A DNA stretch of 64,000 nt from Rhodopseudomonas sp. (GCA_016124795.1 WGNB01000024.1:1-64000), one strand, 5' to 3'; shown: positions 44,707 to 53,311, numbered from the stretch's first letter. The notes: generated from the letters alone by a model not told the origin. A program made the numbers and translations.

Positions 44707-45297
44707 CTATCTATTGCAACTGCCGATTGGCTCCTTGCATCCGCAACCTTGGGCCTCACAGCTCAGCCGCGCCTCGGCGGGGGTCGATCCGACACCCCAG
44801 CACGTTCCCTTCCCGGGCTTGCCGACGGTGACATAGCCGCAGGCGCCACTCGTGTAACGCGCGACGATACGGCAGTTCGAAGCACGATCCGCGCAACCGT
44901 TCAAAGCCTTGCGGTCGGCTTCGGCTTGCGTTGCATTCCTGAAGCTGGTGCCGGAGTGGCCCTCGCGGCCGGCGCTGCCGACGGCGATCGCACCATAACC
45001 ATGTGAAGGCATGAAATTGTTGCTGCGCCCGCCATAAGGTACCACGGCACCGGGCCGACAGAACTGATAGCCGCATTCCTTGAAGGCCTGCCCCTCGTGG
45101 TTCAGCCGGGGCTCTTGCATGGGAACATGGCACGCGGAGCAGGCTTTACCCGTCGTGCGAGCCATAACGAGATTGGCCTTCGCCGCGCTTGGCGCAAACA
45201 GGATAGCCGCCGTACTTAGCATGAACGCGATCGCTGCGACCGCGGCTGTCAATGCGATGATGCTGCGATGATGGGCTAGGAAACGAAATGTCGGCAT
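44707..45297 (-). CDS. secreted haem-motif/DUF4189 fusion protein
   Basis: A 196-residue exported protein. After a signal/anchor helix (SIIALTAAVAAIAFMLSTAA), residues 49-80 form a minimal cytochrome-like unit: CSACH (Cys53, Cys56, His57) followed by PMQEPRLNHEGQAFKECGY. From about 101 to 186 is a DUF4189 domain: YGAIAVGSAGREGHSG, TQAEADRKALNGC, CRIVARYTSGACGYVTVG, GTCWGVGSTPAEARLSC, with paired cysteines. It is 21 bases after the DUF805 gene and may be co-transcribed. Whether haem is attached is not known. Confidence 0.8.
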   Translation of the reverse strand: MPTFRFLAHHRSIIALTAAVAAIAFMLSTAAILFAPSAAKANLVMARTTGKACSACHVPMQEPRLNHEGQAFKECGYQFCRPGAVVPYGGRSNNFMPSHGYGAIAVGSAGREGHSGTSFRNATQAEADRKALNGCADRASNCRIVARYTSGACGYVTVGKPGKGTCWGVGSTPAEARLSCEAQGCGCKEPIGSCNR

Positions 45298-45318
45298 ATG
45301 CTCTCACTCTGACAGTCA

Positions 45319-45819
45319 TCACGCCTTTGCGGCGGAAGCGGCGACGGCTTTGCCGGGGAACAGAAGAACCCAGAGCGCAACGCCGAATAACGGCAGACCA
45401 ATCCATTGCTTATCGTCCGGAAGCCAGGAAATCAGGCACGAGCCGAGCTCCGCAGCGCCGACCCAGATCGCGTGATAACCGGAAAGCCCGATGTCATGCA
45501 GTCGTCGCACGAGCAGAGACGCGGAGCTGACAAACAGCAGCACAGCGGCTGCCGCCAGGATGATCACACCGCCCCACCAGGCCAAATTGAAGCCGAGGGC
45601 GAAGATCGGAATGCTTGCGAAGAAGAGGACCATCGCAGCAATGCCGATATGGAGGCCTCGGACAAAATAGGGAACGCGCGCCAAGCGCCCGCTGAACGAA
45701 AAGTAGCGGTCCACAATGACGATCGTTGCCTTCTGTACTGCCGGGCTCGCCTTGAGATAGTTGATGGCGACGGCAGCCGCTTCGGAGACAGCGGATGGCT
45801 CCTCGGTGAAGCCGCTCAT
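45319..45819 (-). CDS. DUF805 membrane protein
   Basis: A 166-residue inner-membrane protein. The DUF805 signature is clear: YFSFSGRLARVPYFVRG at the start of the domain and LLVRRLHDIGLSGYHAIW in the middle, with four hydrophobic helices. It has an N-terminal cytoplasmic extension of about 35 residues (NYLKASPAVQKATIVIV). Function of the family is unknown. It precedes the haem-motif/DUF4189 gene by 21 bases on the same strand. Confidence 0.85.
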   Translation of the reverse strand: MSGFTEEPSAVSEAAAVAINYLKASPAVQKATIVIVDRYFSFSGRLARVPYFVRGLHIGIAAMVLFFASIPIFALGFNLAWWGGVIILAAAAVLLFVSSASLLVRRLHDIGLSGYHAIWVGAAELGSCLISWLPDDKQWIGLPLFGVALWVLLFPGKAVAASAAKA

Positions 45820-46033
45820 GACATTTATTCCCAGGAACGGCCGTAAGGCTTGTTCAGACGGTTCGTACAGTTCGTGACGCCGTGTCGGACTTCGGCCCGA
45901 CGCGCGTAGATATTAGATTGAAGGCTCGCGGCCCGTGCTTGGAAAACATTGCGTATAAAGCGTCTCCTAACGGAAATCGCTCGCGGGTCCGGATCGGAAT
46001 GCTACATTGGATGAAACAGGTTATAGGACCGGC

Positions 46034-46330
46034 ATGGGCATGAAGATTGCGAAGGTTCTTATTTTTATAGTCATTGGCGTGGTGCTGGCTGCCTGCGCAC
46101 ACCAGCCGGTTGCGTCCACGCCCGACGCACCCGGTTTCTTATATGGCCTATTGCACGGCTTCATCTCGCCATTTTCGCTGATCGCTTCGATATTTGGCGA
46201 CGTTCGGGTCTATGCGATCCCGAATAATGGCGGCTGGTACGACTTCGGCTTCGTTGTCGGCTGCGCCATGATATTCGGCGGCTCGGGCGCGCGGGCCTTC
46301 GAATTCAAATTCACCAAATCGACGTCATGA
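46034..46330 (+). CDS. small lipoprotein
   Basis: A 98-residue protein with a lipoprotein signal (IAKVLIFIVIGVVLAAC). The rest is a compact conserved unit with HGFISPFSLIASIFGDVRVYAIPNNGGWYDFGFVVG and a second hydrophobic segment (FVVGCAMIFGGSGA). This type of protein is found in many bacteria without known function. The ATG at 46034 has AGGA five bases upstream; the ATG at 46040 is also possible. Confidence 0.72.
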   Translation: MGMKIAKVLIFIVIGVVLAACAHQPVASTPDAPGFLYGLLHGFISPFSLIASIFGDVRVYAIPNNGGWYDFGFVVGCAMIFGGSGARAFEFKFTKSTS

Positions 46331-46394
46331 CGTTAGAACGTGACGCTAACCAGAGCATGGTGTTGCACCGTAACCTGCGGCGACTTCGCGTTTT

Positions 46395-46497
46395 TTCATA
46401 TCGTAAAACGAACCGAAGTCCGTCACGCTGGATATAAACAAGTGCTTCGTTCGGCCGTTCGACCTCTCGCTACCGTTGCGCGCCGGATTTGCAACCG
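46395..46497. repeat. conserved intergenic segment, copy A
   Basis: About 103 bases that align with 47476-47579 at roughly two thirds identity by eye; blocks such as CATATCG, TCGGCCGT, TCGCTA and CGCGCCG are shared. It lies in the 330-base spacer upstream of the small secreted protein at 46661. On the minus strand both copies can be read as related peptides (SNGRTKHLF and SDGRTEYFA), which may mean a decayed gene or a conserved regulatory region. Confidence 0.6.
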
Positions 46498-46660
46498 ACG
46501 CATTTCCAAACTCCACGAGAGGCGCGCAGACGATCCCTTTGGCCGCCGCCGATCCCATCAAGGAGTTAAACAAGAGGCCTTGTTCTTGGCCTTATTTCTT
46601 TGGTCGCCGCGTCTGCCGTGCGCGGTCGGCGATCATTCATGAGAAAATGAGGGGCTCTAT

Positions 46661-46990
46661 ATGCGCAGGATACCGATTCTATTGCTTTTCTTGTCTCTAT
46701 CGGCGACGCCCGCCTTTGCCGACGACTTCCTTAAGTTCCGATGCGCCCACCTCGCACGGCAGGCCGCGCACGATTACCAGGTAGCGAGACACATCCGCGG
46801 CTGCCTCGAGAAGGCCAGCCACATCCCGCCGATTTGGCGCGGCAATAATCAGGAGCATCAAAATTATTATTGGAACGGCAATGAACAGGAGCATCTGAAA
46901 TATTGCCTCGAGCTGGGCTTGGACTGGGCGTCACACGCTCGTGAATTCCGGCTCCGCGTGCTCGAGGGGTGCGTCAATGGTGTATTGTGA
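46661..46990 (+). CDS. small secreted protein with four cysteines
   Basis: A 109-residue protein with a clean signal peptide (MRRIPILLLFLSLSATPAFA). The mature part has four cysteines (RCAHLA, RGCLEK, KYCLEL, EGCVNG) and a short internal near-repeat (GNNQEHQNYYW, GNEQEHLKYC). GAGGGG lies eight bases before the ATG. No family recognised. It begins a run of four plus-strand genes for small secreted proteins. Confidence 0.6.
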   Translation: MRRIPILLLFLSLSATPAFADDFLKFRCAHLARQAAHDYQVARHIRGCLEKASHIPPIWRGNNQEHQNYYWNGNEQEHLKYCLELGLDWASHAREFRLRVLEGCVNGVL

Positions 46991-47130
46991 GAGCCGTCGT
47001 ACGGCGCGCACTCCGATTGTTCGGCATTGGGCACTTCGTGGGACGGCCGTGCCGGCGGCCTCCTGCTAAGCCATGCAGCCCCGGACACAGCCACGATGGC
47101 GGCGCCTGTCTCAACGCAATAGAGGTACGT

Positions 47131-47406
47131 ATGAAACGCCGACGCCGAGCGACACTTGTCGCACTGGTTACTCTGATCAGCGCGTCCGGCTCGGCTCTAG
47201 CCGAGTCGGAGAGCTGCCAACGCCAAATCAGGGCTGTATGCAAAGGCTGCGAGCAAGAGAACAAGATCTGTTTCACTTACCCGGCCGGATCGCCAGAATG
47301 GAACGCGTGCGCCCAGAAAATGGTTCTGTGCTGTGGGCATTGGACCGGCATCGTCCGCGCCAATCCAGAATGCGCACCACCGCGCCACCACCACCACCAA
47401 CGATAA
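47131..47406 (+). CDS. eight-cysteine secreted protein, copy 1
   Basis: A 91-residue protein with a signal peptide (MKRRRRATLVALVTLISASGSALA). The mature part has the spacing C-x7-C-x2-C-x6-C-x12-C-x6-CC-x12-C, eight cysteines suited to four disulfides. It ends in PPRHHHHQR, a run of histidines that could bind metal. GAGG precedes the ATG at 47131; the frame is open far upstream but without a start that fits a signal peptide. It is a paralog of the protein at 47901. No known family recognised. Confidence 0.65.
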   Translation: MKRRRRATLVALVTLISASGSALAESESCQRQIRAVCKGCEQENKICFTYPAGSPEWNACAQKMVLCCGHWTGIVRANPECAPPRHHHHQR

Positions 47407-47475
47407 GCCTCGGCGAAGAACAGGGCACGCGTACCTTGCCTTGTTACGACGCAAACTCTGGTAGCTCCGTCGTTG

Positions 47476-47579
47476 TTCCATATCGCGATACGAATACGGG
47501 CCGCCAGCGTGAATATAGGCAAAGTATTCCGTCCGGCCGTCCGATTCATCGCTATATTTCGCGCCGATTTCTGTCACCG
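47476..47579. repeat. conserved intergenic segment, copy B
   Basis: Second copy of the segment described at 46395-46497, located 1081 bases further on and ending 23 bases before the twin CX3C protein gene. Position just upstream of a small secreted-protein gene is shared by both copies. Confidence 0.6.
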
Positions 47580-47601
47580 CCGTAAGGCAATGTGGGGCAA
47601 C

Positions 47602-47832
47602 ATGAACCGGACTATGCGACTGCTGGCGACTTTATCGTTTTCATTTTTCATTTCGACCGGCGCCGCCCTAGCCGCCGACAACGTCTGCAAGGACCGCTGC
47701 ACGGCGCAGATGAAAGCCTGCAGCAAGGCGGAAAATCGCCGCGTTGAACAAAGCGGCCAGGTCGGGCCGGCGAACACGACCTGCCTCAATCAGTTGCAAG
47801 CCTGCATGACCAAGTGCGCCGGGCTCAAGTGA
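47602..47832 (+). CDS. secreted twin-CX3C protein
   Basis: A 76-residue protein with a signal peptide (LLATLSFSFFISTGAALA). The mature part has a mirror-symmetric cysteine pattern: C-x3-C-x6-C-x20-C-x6-C-x3-C (NVCKDRCTAQMKAC ... CLNQLQACMTKC), which suggests a helical hairpin clamped by disulfides. Start: ATG 47602 or 47590; both keep the signal. No family recognised. Confidence 0.6.
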   Translation: MNRTMRLLATLSFSFFISTGAALAADNVCKDRCTAQMKACSKAENRRVEQSGQVGPANTTCLNQLQACMTKCAGLK

Positions 47833-47900
47833 GCGCTGTGCGCTCTGATCGAGCTTGCATCCGAGCGGTAGCAGAAAACAGAAATGGCATGGAGATAGGC

Positions 47901-48173
47901 ATGAAACGCCGCGCCTTGGCGACCGTTGTTGCACTGGCCGCCCTGATCGTCATGGTTGGTTCGGCGCTGGCCGAGCCGGCGAGCTGCCTGCGCGAATACG
48001 AAAATGCCTGCGGCGAATGCAAGCGGCAAGGCGATCATTGTATGCGTAATGAAAGATTGTCGGGCGTCAACCACGGCTGCGCCCAGCAAGTCGCGGCCTG
48101 CTGCGCGAAGTGGAAGTCGATCATCCATACCAACAATCGCGAATGCTTCGCGAGCTCGTCTGGCCGCGGGTAG
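47901..48173 (+). CDS. eight-cysteine secreted protein, copy 2
   Basis: A 90-residue paralog of the protein at 47131. It shares the start MKRR, the hydrophobic signal ending GSALA and the full cysteine pattern (C-x7-C-x2-C-x6-C-x12-C-x6-CC-x13-C), including the CC pair (AACCAKW). It lacks the histidine tail. The ATG at 47901 has GGAG six bases upstream. It is 68 bases after the twin-CX3C gene and probably co-transcribed. Confidence 0.65.
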   Translation: MKRRALATVVALAALIVMVGSALAEPASCLREYENACGECKRQGDHCMRNERLSGVNHGCAQQVAACCAKWKSIIHTNNRECFASSSGRG

Positions 48174-48457
48174 AGCCGCAGTGCTCGCGCATGCTGAATT
48201 TGGACGGCGCGTAAGTCGGGCCGAAAATTGCCGTGACGGCATAGCAACGTCGGTTTGGGAAACGCATTGCCCCAGGTCGATTGTGACGCCGCAGCCGGGA
48301 CGCTACGCCAATAATCCGGAACTGAAGCGTCAATTGGGGGAGGCAGTAATAGCGGCTTCTGGCCCGAAGCGAACAATCGCGACGCCCCGCCCATCGGTCC
48401 GCTGTTGAACAAGAGCAGACATGGCGCGAAGAACGATCGGCCTGCCGGCCACGCGCC

Positions 48458-49111
48458 TTAACCCGGCAACACCACCTGCGCCACCAGACCGCGAGCGCGG
48501 GCATCGAAAATGCCGAGGCCGCGCAGCGCGAACAAGGTCGCGGTCTGCACCGCCTCGCGCGCCTGACCGGCATCTTCGTAAGTCGGCGCCAGCGGGCTGA
48601 GCAGCCCCTCCATCAAGGCCCCGACCAGAGCGGGCGCGCCGATGCGGGCATCCTGATCGGGCAGGTTGCGGCCCTGGATCGCGATTTCGATGCGGCCTTG
48701 CAATTCGGCCGCCAGCGCCTGGCGGAAATCGAGCCGCATGGCGTCGACCTCCGGATCGACCGGTTCGCCGATCGCCGCCCAGGCCAGCCTGCGATTGCCC
48801 AGCGCCCGCGCCGCGAAGGTGGCGATGCAGGCGGCCAGCGCCGACATCGGCCCCGGTGCGGCGTCACCGGCCGCCTTCATCGCCTCAAGCTCGCGCCCGG
48901 CATAACCGGCGACCAGTTCAGCGATCAGATCGGTCTTCGACGGGAAATAGCGATAGACGGTGCCGGCGGCGATGCCGGCGCGCTTGGCGACGGCCGCGAT
49001 CTGCACCGCCGCCAGGCCGCCTTCGGCGGCGATTTCGGTCGCCGCTTTCAGGATGGTCAGCTCCCGGGCGGCCAGACGGCGGACGACGTTGTCGGTGCGG
49101 CGATAGGGCAT
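48458..49111 (-). CDS. TetR family transcription regulator
   Basis: A 217-residue regulator. The N-terminal DNA-binding domain has the TetR helix-turn-helix (VQIAAVAKRAGIAAGTVYRYFPSKTDLI). The C-terminal ligand domain is helical and variable. The start at ATG 49111 (MPYRRTDNVV) fits the family; the frame continues 25 codons upstream. It stands alone; the target may be a neighbouring operon such as the ThDP enzyme genes upstream of it. Confidence 0.87.
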   Translation of the reverse strand: MPYRRTDNVVRRLAARELTILKAATEIAAEGGLAAVQIAAVAKRAGIAAGTVYRYFPSKTDLIAELVAGYAGRELEAMKAAGDAAPGPMSALAACIATFAARALGNRRLAWAAIGEPVDPEVDAMRLDFRQALAAELQGRIEIAIQGRNLPDQDARIGAPALVGALMEGLLSPLAPTYEDAGQAREAVQTATLFALRGLGIFDARARGLVAQVVLPG

Positions 49112-49266
49112 GGAACCAGTGAATAACGATTCACACGCCTTGGCAAGCAGCGCCGGCCGGCCGGTTTGGCAAGCGTCAACCGCCACTCTTTCCGGACGTT
49201 GCCGGTAAAGCCGGATCCGAGATCAGACGAGCCCGGTCCCTCAGACCCAGGGGCCGGTCGTCTTCG

Positions 49267-50955
49267 TTACCGCTTGCCGACGCCGGAGAGCGACTTTTCG
49301 CGAATGGCCGACAGGGTCATCGCCGGCGTGATCGCTTCCGGGTCGACCTTCAGGTGGATGATCGACGGCAGGCCGGACGCCTTGGCCGCCGCGAAGGCCG
49401 CCGGGAAATCGGCGGTCTTGTCGACCCGCACGCCGAAGCCGCCGAAAGCCTTGGCGTAAGCAACGAAATCCGGATTCAGCAAATCGGTCGCCACCACGCG
49501 GCCGGGATACTCGCGCTCCTGATGCATCCGGATCGTGCCGTAGAGCCCGTTGTCCGACAGCACCACGATCACCGGCAATTTGTATTGCACGGCGGTGATG
49601 AAGTCCTGGCCGGTCATCAGGTAATCGCCGTCGCCGGCGACGCAGACCACGGTGCGGTCCGGGTACAGGGTCTGCATCGCGACCGCGGCCGGAAAGCCAT
49701 AACCCATCGAGCCCGACGTCGGCCCGATATGGCTGTTGAACTTCCGGAACCGATAGAAGCGGTGAATCCAGGCCGAGAAATTGCCGGCGCCGTTGGTGAT
49801 GATCGCGTCCGGCGTCAGATGATCGCGCAGCCAGACCATGATCTCGCCGAGGTTGACCTGGCCCGGCAAGGGCGTGGCGGTCTCGGTCCAGGCGAGATAA
49901 TCGGCATGCGCGGTTTCGATCGCACCCTTCCACCGAATTTCATTCGGCGGCTGCAAACCTTCGAGCGCGGCACAGAACGCGGAAGGCGTTGCGTTGATCG
50001 CCAAAGTCGGATGATAGACGCGGCCGAGTTCTTCCGAACCGGGATGCACATGCACCAGCTTCATCTGCGGTTCGGGAATATCGAACAGCGTGTAGCTCTG
50101 CGAGGTCATCTCGCTCATCCGGTCGCCAATCAGCAACACCAGGTCGGCGCTTTTGACGCGCGCCAGCAGTTTCGGGTTCGGCCCGATGCCGAGATCGCCG
50201 GCGTAACAGGGATGCAGGCCGTCGAAGAGATGGCCACGCCGGAACGTGGTGGCGACCGGCAACTGGAAACGCTCGGCGAAACGCGCCATCGCCTGCCAGG
50301 CGGCATCCGACCAGCGGCTGCCGCCAATGAGCGCGATCGGCCGCTCCGCCGCCCACAGCATCTTCTGCAAGCGGCTCATGTCGGTGAGCCCCGGCCAGGT
50401 CTCGACCGGTTCGAATGGCTTAGCGTTGGGCGTCAGCGCGCGCTCGGACAGCATGTCCTCGGGCAACGCGATCACCACCGGACCGGGACGGCCGTTGCAG
50501 GCGGTGTGAAAAGCGCGCGACACGAATTCCGGGATGCGCGCCGGATCGTCGATCTCGGACGCCCATTTCGCCAGCCCGCCGAACACGTCGCGATAATCGA
50601 GTTCCTGGAACGCCTCGCGCTCGCGCATGTGCCTTCCGACCTGACCGACGAACATGATCATCGGCGTCGAATCCTGCCGCGCGATATGAATGCCGGCCGA
50701 GGCATTGGTGGCGCCCGGTCCGCGCGTCACGAAGCAGATGCCCGGCTTGCCGGTCGCCTTGCCGACCGCCTCGGCCATCATGCAAGCGGCGCTCTCGTGC
50801 CGGCAAACGGTGAGCTTGATGTCGGAACCATGAAAGGCGTCAAGCGCCGCCAGATAACTTTCGCCCGGCACGCAGAACACATGCTTGACGCCCTGCAACG
50901 CCAGTTGATCGACGAGGATTTCACCGCCGGTGCGGGTACCGTCATTTGAGCGCAT
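49267..50955 (-). CDS. thiamine diphosphate-dependent enzyme, acetolactate synthase-like
   Basis: A 562-residue three-domain ThDP enzyme. The catalytic glutamate is Glu53 (CRHESAA) and the cofactor motif is GDGDYLMTGQDF...NGLYGT. It resembles the large subunit of acetolactate synthase, benzoylformate decarboxylase or oxalyl-CoA decarboxylase-type enzymes; there is no ilvH-like small subunit nearby. So it is probably a catabolic decarboxylase or carboligase, not valine synthesis. It follows a NIPSNAP gene on the same strand by 85 bases. Confidence 0.85.
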   Translation of the reverse strand: MRSNDGTRTGGEILVDQLALQGVKHVFCVPGESYLAALDAFHGSDIKLTVCRHESAACMMAEAVGKATGKPGICFVTRGPGATNASAGIHIARQDSTPMIMFVGQVGRHMREREAFQELDYRDVFGGLAKWASEIDDPARIPEFVSRAFHTACNGRPGPVVIALPEDMLSERALTPNAKPFEPVETWPGLTDMSRLQKMLWAAERPIALIGGSRWSDAAWQAMARFAERFQLPVATTFRRGHLFDGLHPCYAGDLGIGPNPKLLARVKSADLVLLIGDRMSEMTSQSYTLFDIPEPQMKLVHVHPGSEELGRVYHPTLAINATPSAFCAALEGLQPPNEIRWKGAIETAHADYLAWTETATPLPGQVNLGEIMVWLRDHLTPDAIITNGAGNFSAWIHRFYRFRKFNSHIGPTSGSMGYGFPAAVAMQTLYPDRTVVCVAGDGDYLMTGQDFITAVQYKLPVIVVLSDNGLYGTIRMHQEREYPGRVVATDLLNPDFVAYAKAFGGFGVRVDKTADFPAAFAAAKASGLPSIIHLKVDPEAITPAMTLSAIREKSLSGVGKR

Positions 50956-51040
50956 AACGCCTCTTATCGCTTCTTGTGATGCAATCGGTCGCCCTTCCCC
51001 GTCGAGCCCGGCTGCGCGCCGGACCCGACGGGGACGCGGG

Positions 51041-51382
51041 CTATTTGTGAATCTTCGGCATTGGAATCGGCGGCGCGAATGCCGTCGGCACCATCAAGGT
51101 ATTCTTCTGCTCGACGATATAGCCGGCTTTGACGTTCTCGGCGAGATAGACCTTCCAGTCCGGATCCTGCGCCATCCGGGCGCGCTTTTCCTCGCGGTCG
51201 GCGGCACTCGCATAGACCCAGACATGGGTGAAGGTGTTCAGCTCGCCGGTTTCGGCGACCGCGTAGCACAACGGCTCGCCCATATAGCGGAGCTGCACCG
51301 GATAGCCGTATTTCTGGTAAAGTTCGAGCTGCGCCGGCACACAGCCCGGCTTGGTCTTGTAGGTCCGCACGTCGAGCAACAC
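51041..51382 (-). CDS. NIPSNAP family protein
   Basis: A 113-residue ferredoxin-like-fold protein of the NIPSNAP family (dimeric alpha-beta barrel): LLDVRTYKTKPGCVPAQLELYQKYG, followed by ELNTFTHVWVYASAADREEKRARM. I place the start at GTG 51382, six bases after AGGGAGG; an ATG at 51400 would lie before that ribosome site. The family function is unclear; in bacteria it often accompanies catabolic enzymes, here a ThDP enzyme. Confidence 0.82.
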   Translation of the reverse strand: MLLDVRTYKTKPGCVPAQLELYQKYGYPVQLRYMGEPLCYAVAETGELNTFTHVWVYASAADREEKRARMAQDPDWKVYLAENVKAGYIVEQKNTLMVPTAFAPPIPMPKIHK

Positions 51383-51628
51383 GGTTAGCCTCCCTTGCAT
51401 AAACCGCTGTCACGCGGCGTTGGCGGGCACTTTCCGGGCCGACGGGGCGGCGGTCAAGGGAAGACCGCCACAGGGCTGCTATTTTGCCCGTGCATGTTCT
51501 CTTTCATGCGCTCAAAGCGGCGCGGCGCTCCCGAAGCCGCAACGCTCGCGGTTTGATCTGGATCGGTGCCACAGCCGATTTGCCATCGTATGGTCGAACC
51601 GATCAGGCGCGACAGGAGTTGATCCGAC

Positions 51629-53146
51629 ATGAAGCCGGCCGACACATCCCAGCAAGCGGTCCTCGATTTTCTCGCCGCGCCCGCGTGCCATGACGGACAG
51701 ACGCCGACGCGCATCGACACCCATGCCGCCCATGTGTTCCTCGACCGCGACACGGCGCTGAAGATCAAGCGCGCGGTGCGCTTTCCCTTCCTCGATTATT
51801 CGACCCTCGCGCTGCGCAAGAAAGCCTGCGAGGCGGAAATCGAGGTCAACCGGCCGTTCGCCGCGGCGCTCTATCGCGGCGTGGTCGCGATCACCCGCGC
51901 CGCCGACGGCACGCTCGCCGTCGACGGCGACGGCGAGCCGGTCGAATACGCGGTGGCGATGAACCGCTTCGACGAAAGCCGGACGCTCGATCATCTGGCC
52001 GGCCAAGGTGGAATCGACGATGCGCTGGCCGACGCGCTCGGTCGCGCGGTGGCGCAGGGTCACGCCAGGGCACCGGTTGTCGATGGCACCGCCTTCACCG
52101 CGACGCTGACTGAGATCGTCGCGCAGAATGACGGCGAGTTGCGCGGTCACCCCGATCTGTTCGCCGCCGATGCGGTCACGGCGCTGACGCAAGCCAGCCG
52201 CGCCGCGTTGACGCGGCTTGCGCCGCTCATGGCGGCGCGCGCCCGCGACGGTCACGTGCGGCGCTGTCACGGCGATCTGCATCTCGGCAACATCGTGCTG
52301 ATCGAGGGCAAGCCGGTGCTGTTCGACGCCATCGAGTTCAACCCGGACTTCGCGATCGGCGACACCTTCTACGATCTCGCCTTCCTGCTGATGGACCTGA
52401 TCGAACGGGGCTTGCGCCACGCCGCGAATATCGTGCTCAACCGCTATCTCACCGTCACCGGCAGTGACAGCGATCTCGATGCGCTCGCCCTCTTGCCCCT
52501 GTTCCTGTCGGTGCGCGCGGCGATCCGCGCCAAGGTGACCGCGGCGCGGCCCCAGCGCGACGCTGGCATCGAGCAAAGCGCGCGCGATTATTTCGCGCTG
52601 GCGCAGCAATTGATCGCACCGCCGCCGCCGCGCCTGATCGCGGTCGGCGGCCTGTCCGGCACCGGCAAGTCGGTCCTGGCGCGCGCCTTGTGCCCGGACA
52701 TCTTGCCGCAACCCGGCGCGGTGCTGCTGCGCAGCGACGTCATGCGCAAGACCCTGTTCGACGTCGCCGAGACCGACAAGTTGCCGCCGGAGGGCTACGC
52801 CGCGGCGGTCACGGCGCGGGTCTATGCGCAACTCGCCGACAAGGCGGCGCGCGTGCTGGCCGCCGGACATTCGGCGGTCGTCGATGCCGTCTTTGCCAGG
52901 GCCGGTGAACGCGACGCCATCGCCGCCGTCGCTCCCGACCGCTTTCACGGCCTGTTCCTGACCGCCGATCTCGACACCCGGATCGCCCGCGTCGGCGGCC
53001 GCGTCAACGATGCCTCCGATGCCGACGCGACCATTGCCACCGCCCAGGAAGCCTACGACCTCGGACCGCTGGCCTGGCAGCCGGTCGACGCTAACGGCAC
53101 TTCGGCGGAGACTTCGCAACGCTGCAAGCGCGCGCTCGGTCTCTGA
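51629..53146 (+). CDS. aminoglycoside phosphotransferase-like/P-loop ATPase fusion
   Basis: A 505-residue two-domain protein. The N-terminal kinase-like domain has the catalytic loop HGDLHLGN (214-221) and the metal-site FDAIEF (232-237). The C-terminal domain is a P-loop kinase with Walker A GGLSGTGKS (340-348) and LRSDVMRKTLFDV. The same fusion is found widely in Proteobacteria as an uncharacterised protein. GGAG precedes the ATG. It is followed by an MFS transporter gene. Substrate unknown. Confidence 0.88.
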   Translation: MKPADTSQQAVLDFLAAPACHDGQTPTRIDTHAAHVFLDRDTALKIKRAVRFPFLDYSTLALRKKACEAEIEVNRPFAAALYRGVVAITRAADGTLAVDGDGEPVEYAVAMNRFDESRTLDHLAGQGGIDDALADALGRAVAQGHARAPVVDGTAFTATLTEIVAQNDGELRGHPDLFAADAVTALTQASRAALTRLAPLMAARARDGHVRRCHGDLHLGNIVLIEGKPVLFDAIEFNPDFAIGDTFYDLAFLLMDLIERGLRHAANIVLNRYLTVTGSDSDLDALALLPLFLSVRAAIRAKVTAARPQRDAGIEQSARDYFALAQQLIAPPPPRLIAVGGLSGTGKSVLARALCPDILPQPGAVLLRSDVMRKTLFDVAETDKLPPEGYAAAVTARVYAQLADKAARVLAAGHSAVVDAVFARAGERDAIAAVAPDRFHGLFLTADLDTRIARVGGRVNDASDADATIATAQEAYDLGPLAWQPVDANGTSAETSQRCKRALGL

Positions 53147-53311
53147 CCGCCGCCATTCCGGGCTGCGTTGTTCGACGCTGCCGAACCGAATAAGTCCCAG
53201 CTATGCGCTGAGCGGCCAGCGGCCCCGAGCCCTGCCCCCTTGGCGTTCGGCACCAAAAACATGCATAGCTTGCCGTCCGACTTTCTCGACATGCCCCGCC
53301 GGGTTCCCACG

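Noticed and set aside
47197..47577. 126-codon minus-strand frame opposite the eight-cysteine gene
   Set aside because: It overlaps a better-supported secreted protein. Only its first 30 codons resemble the segment A frame, which is recorded as a repeat instead.
49354..50949. 531-codon plus-strand frame opposite the ThDP enzyme
   Set aside because: Antisense shadow; composition and lack of ribosome site argue against it.
51512..53119. 535-codon minus-strand frame opposite the kinase-ATPase fusion
   Set aside because: Antisense shadow of a gene with two intact catalytic motifs.
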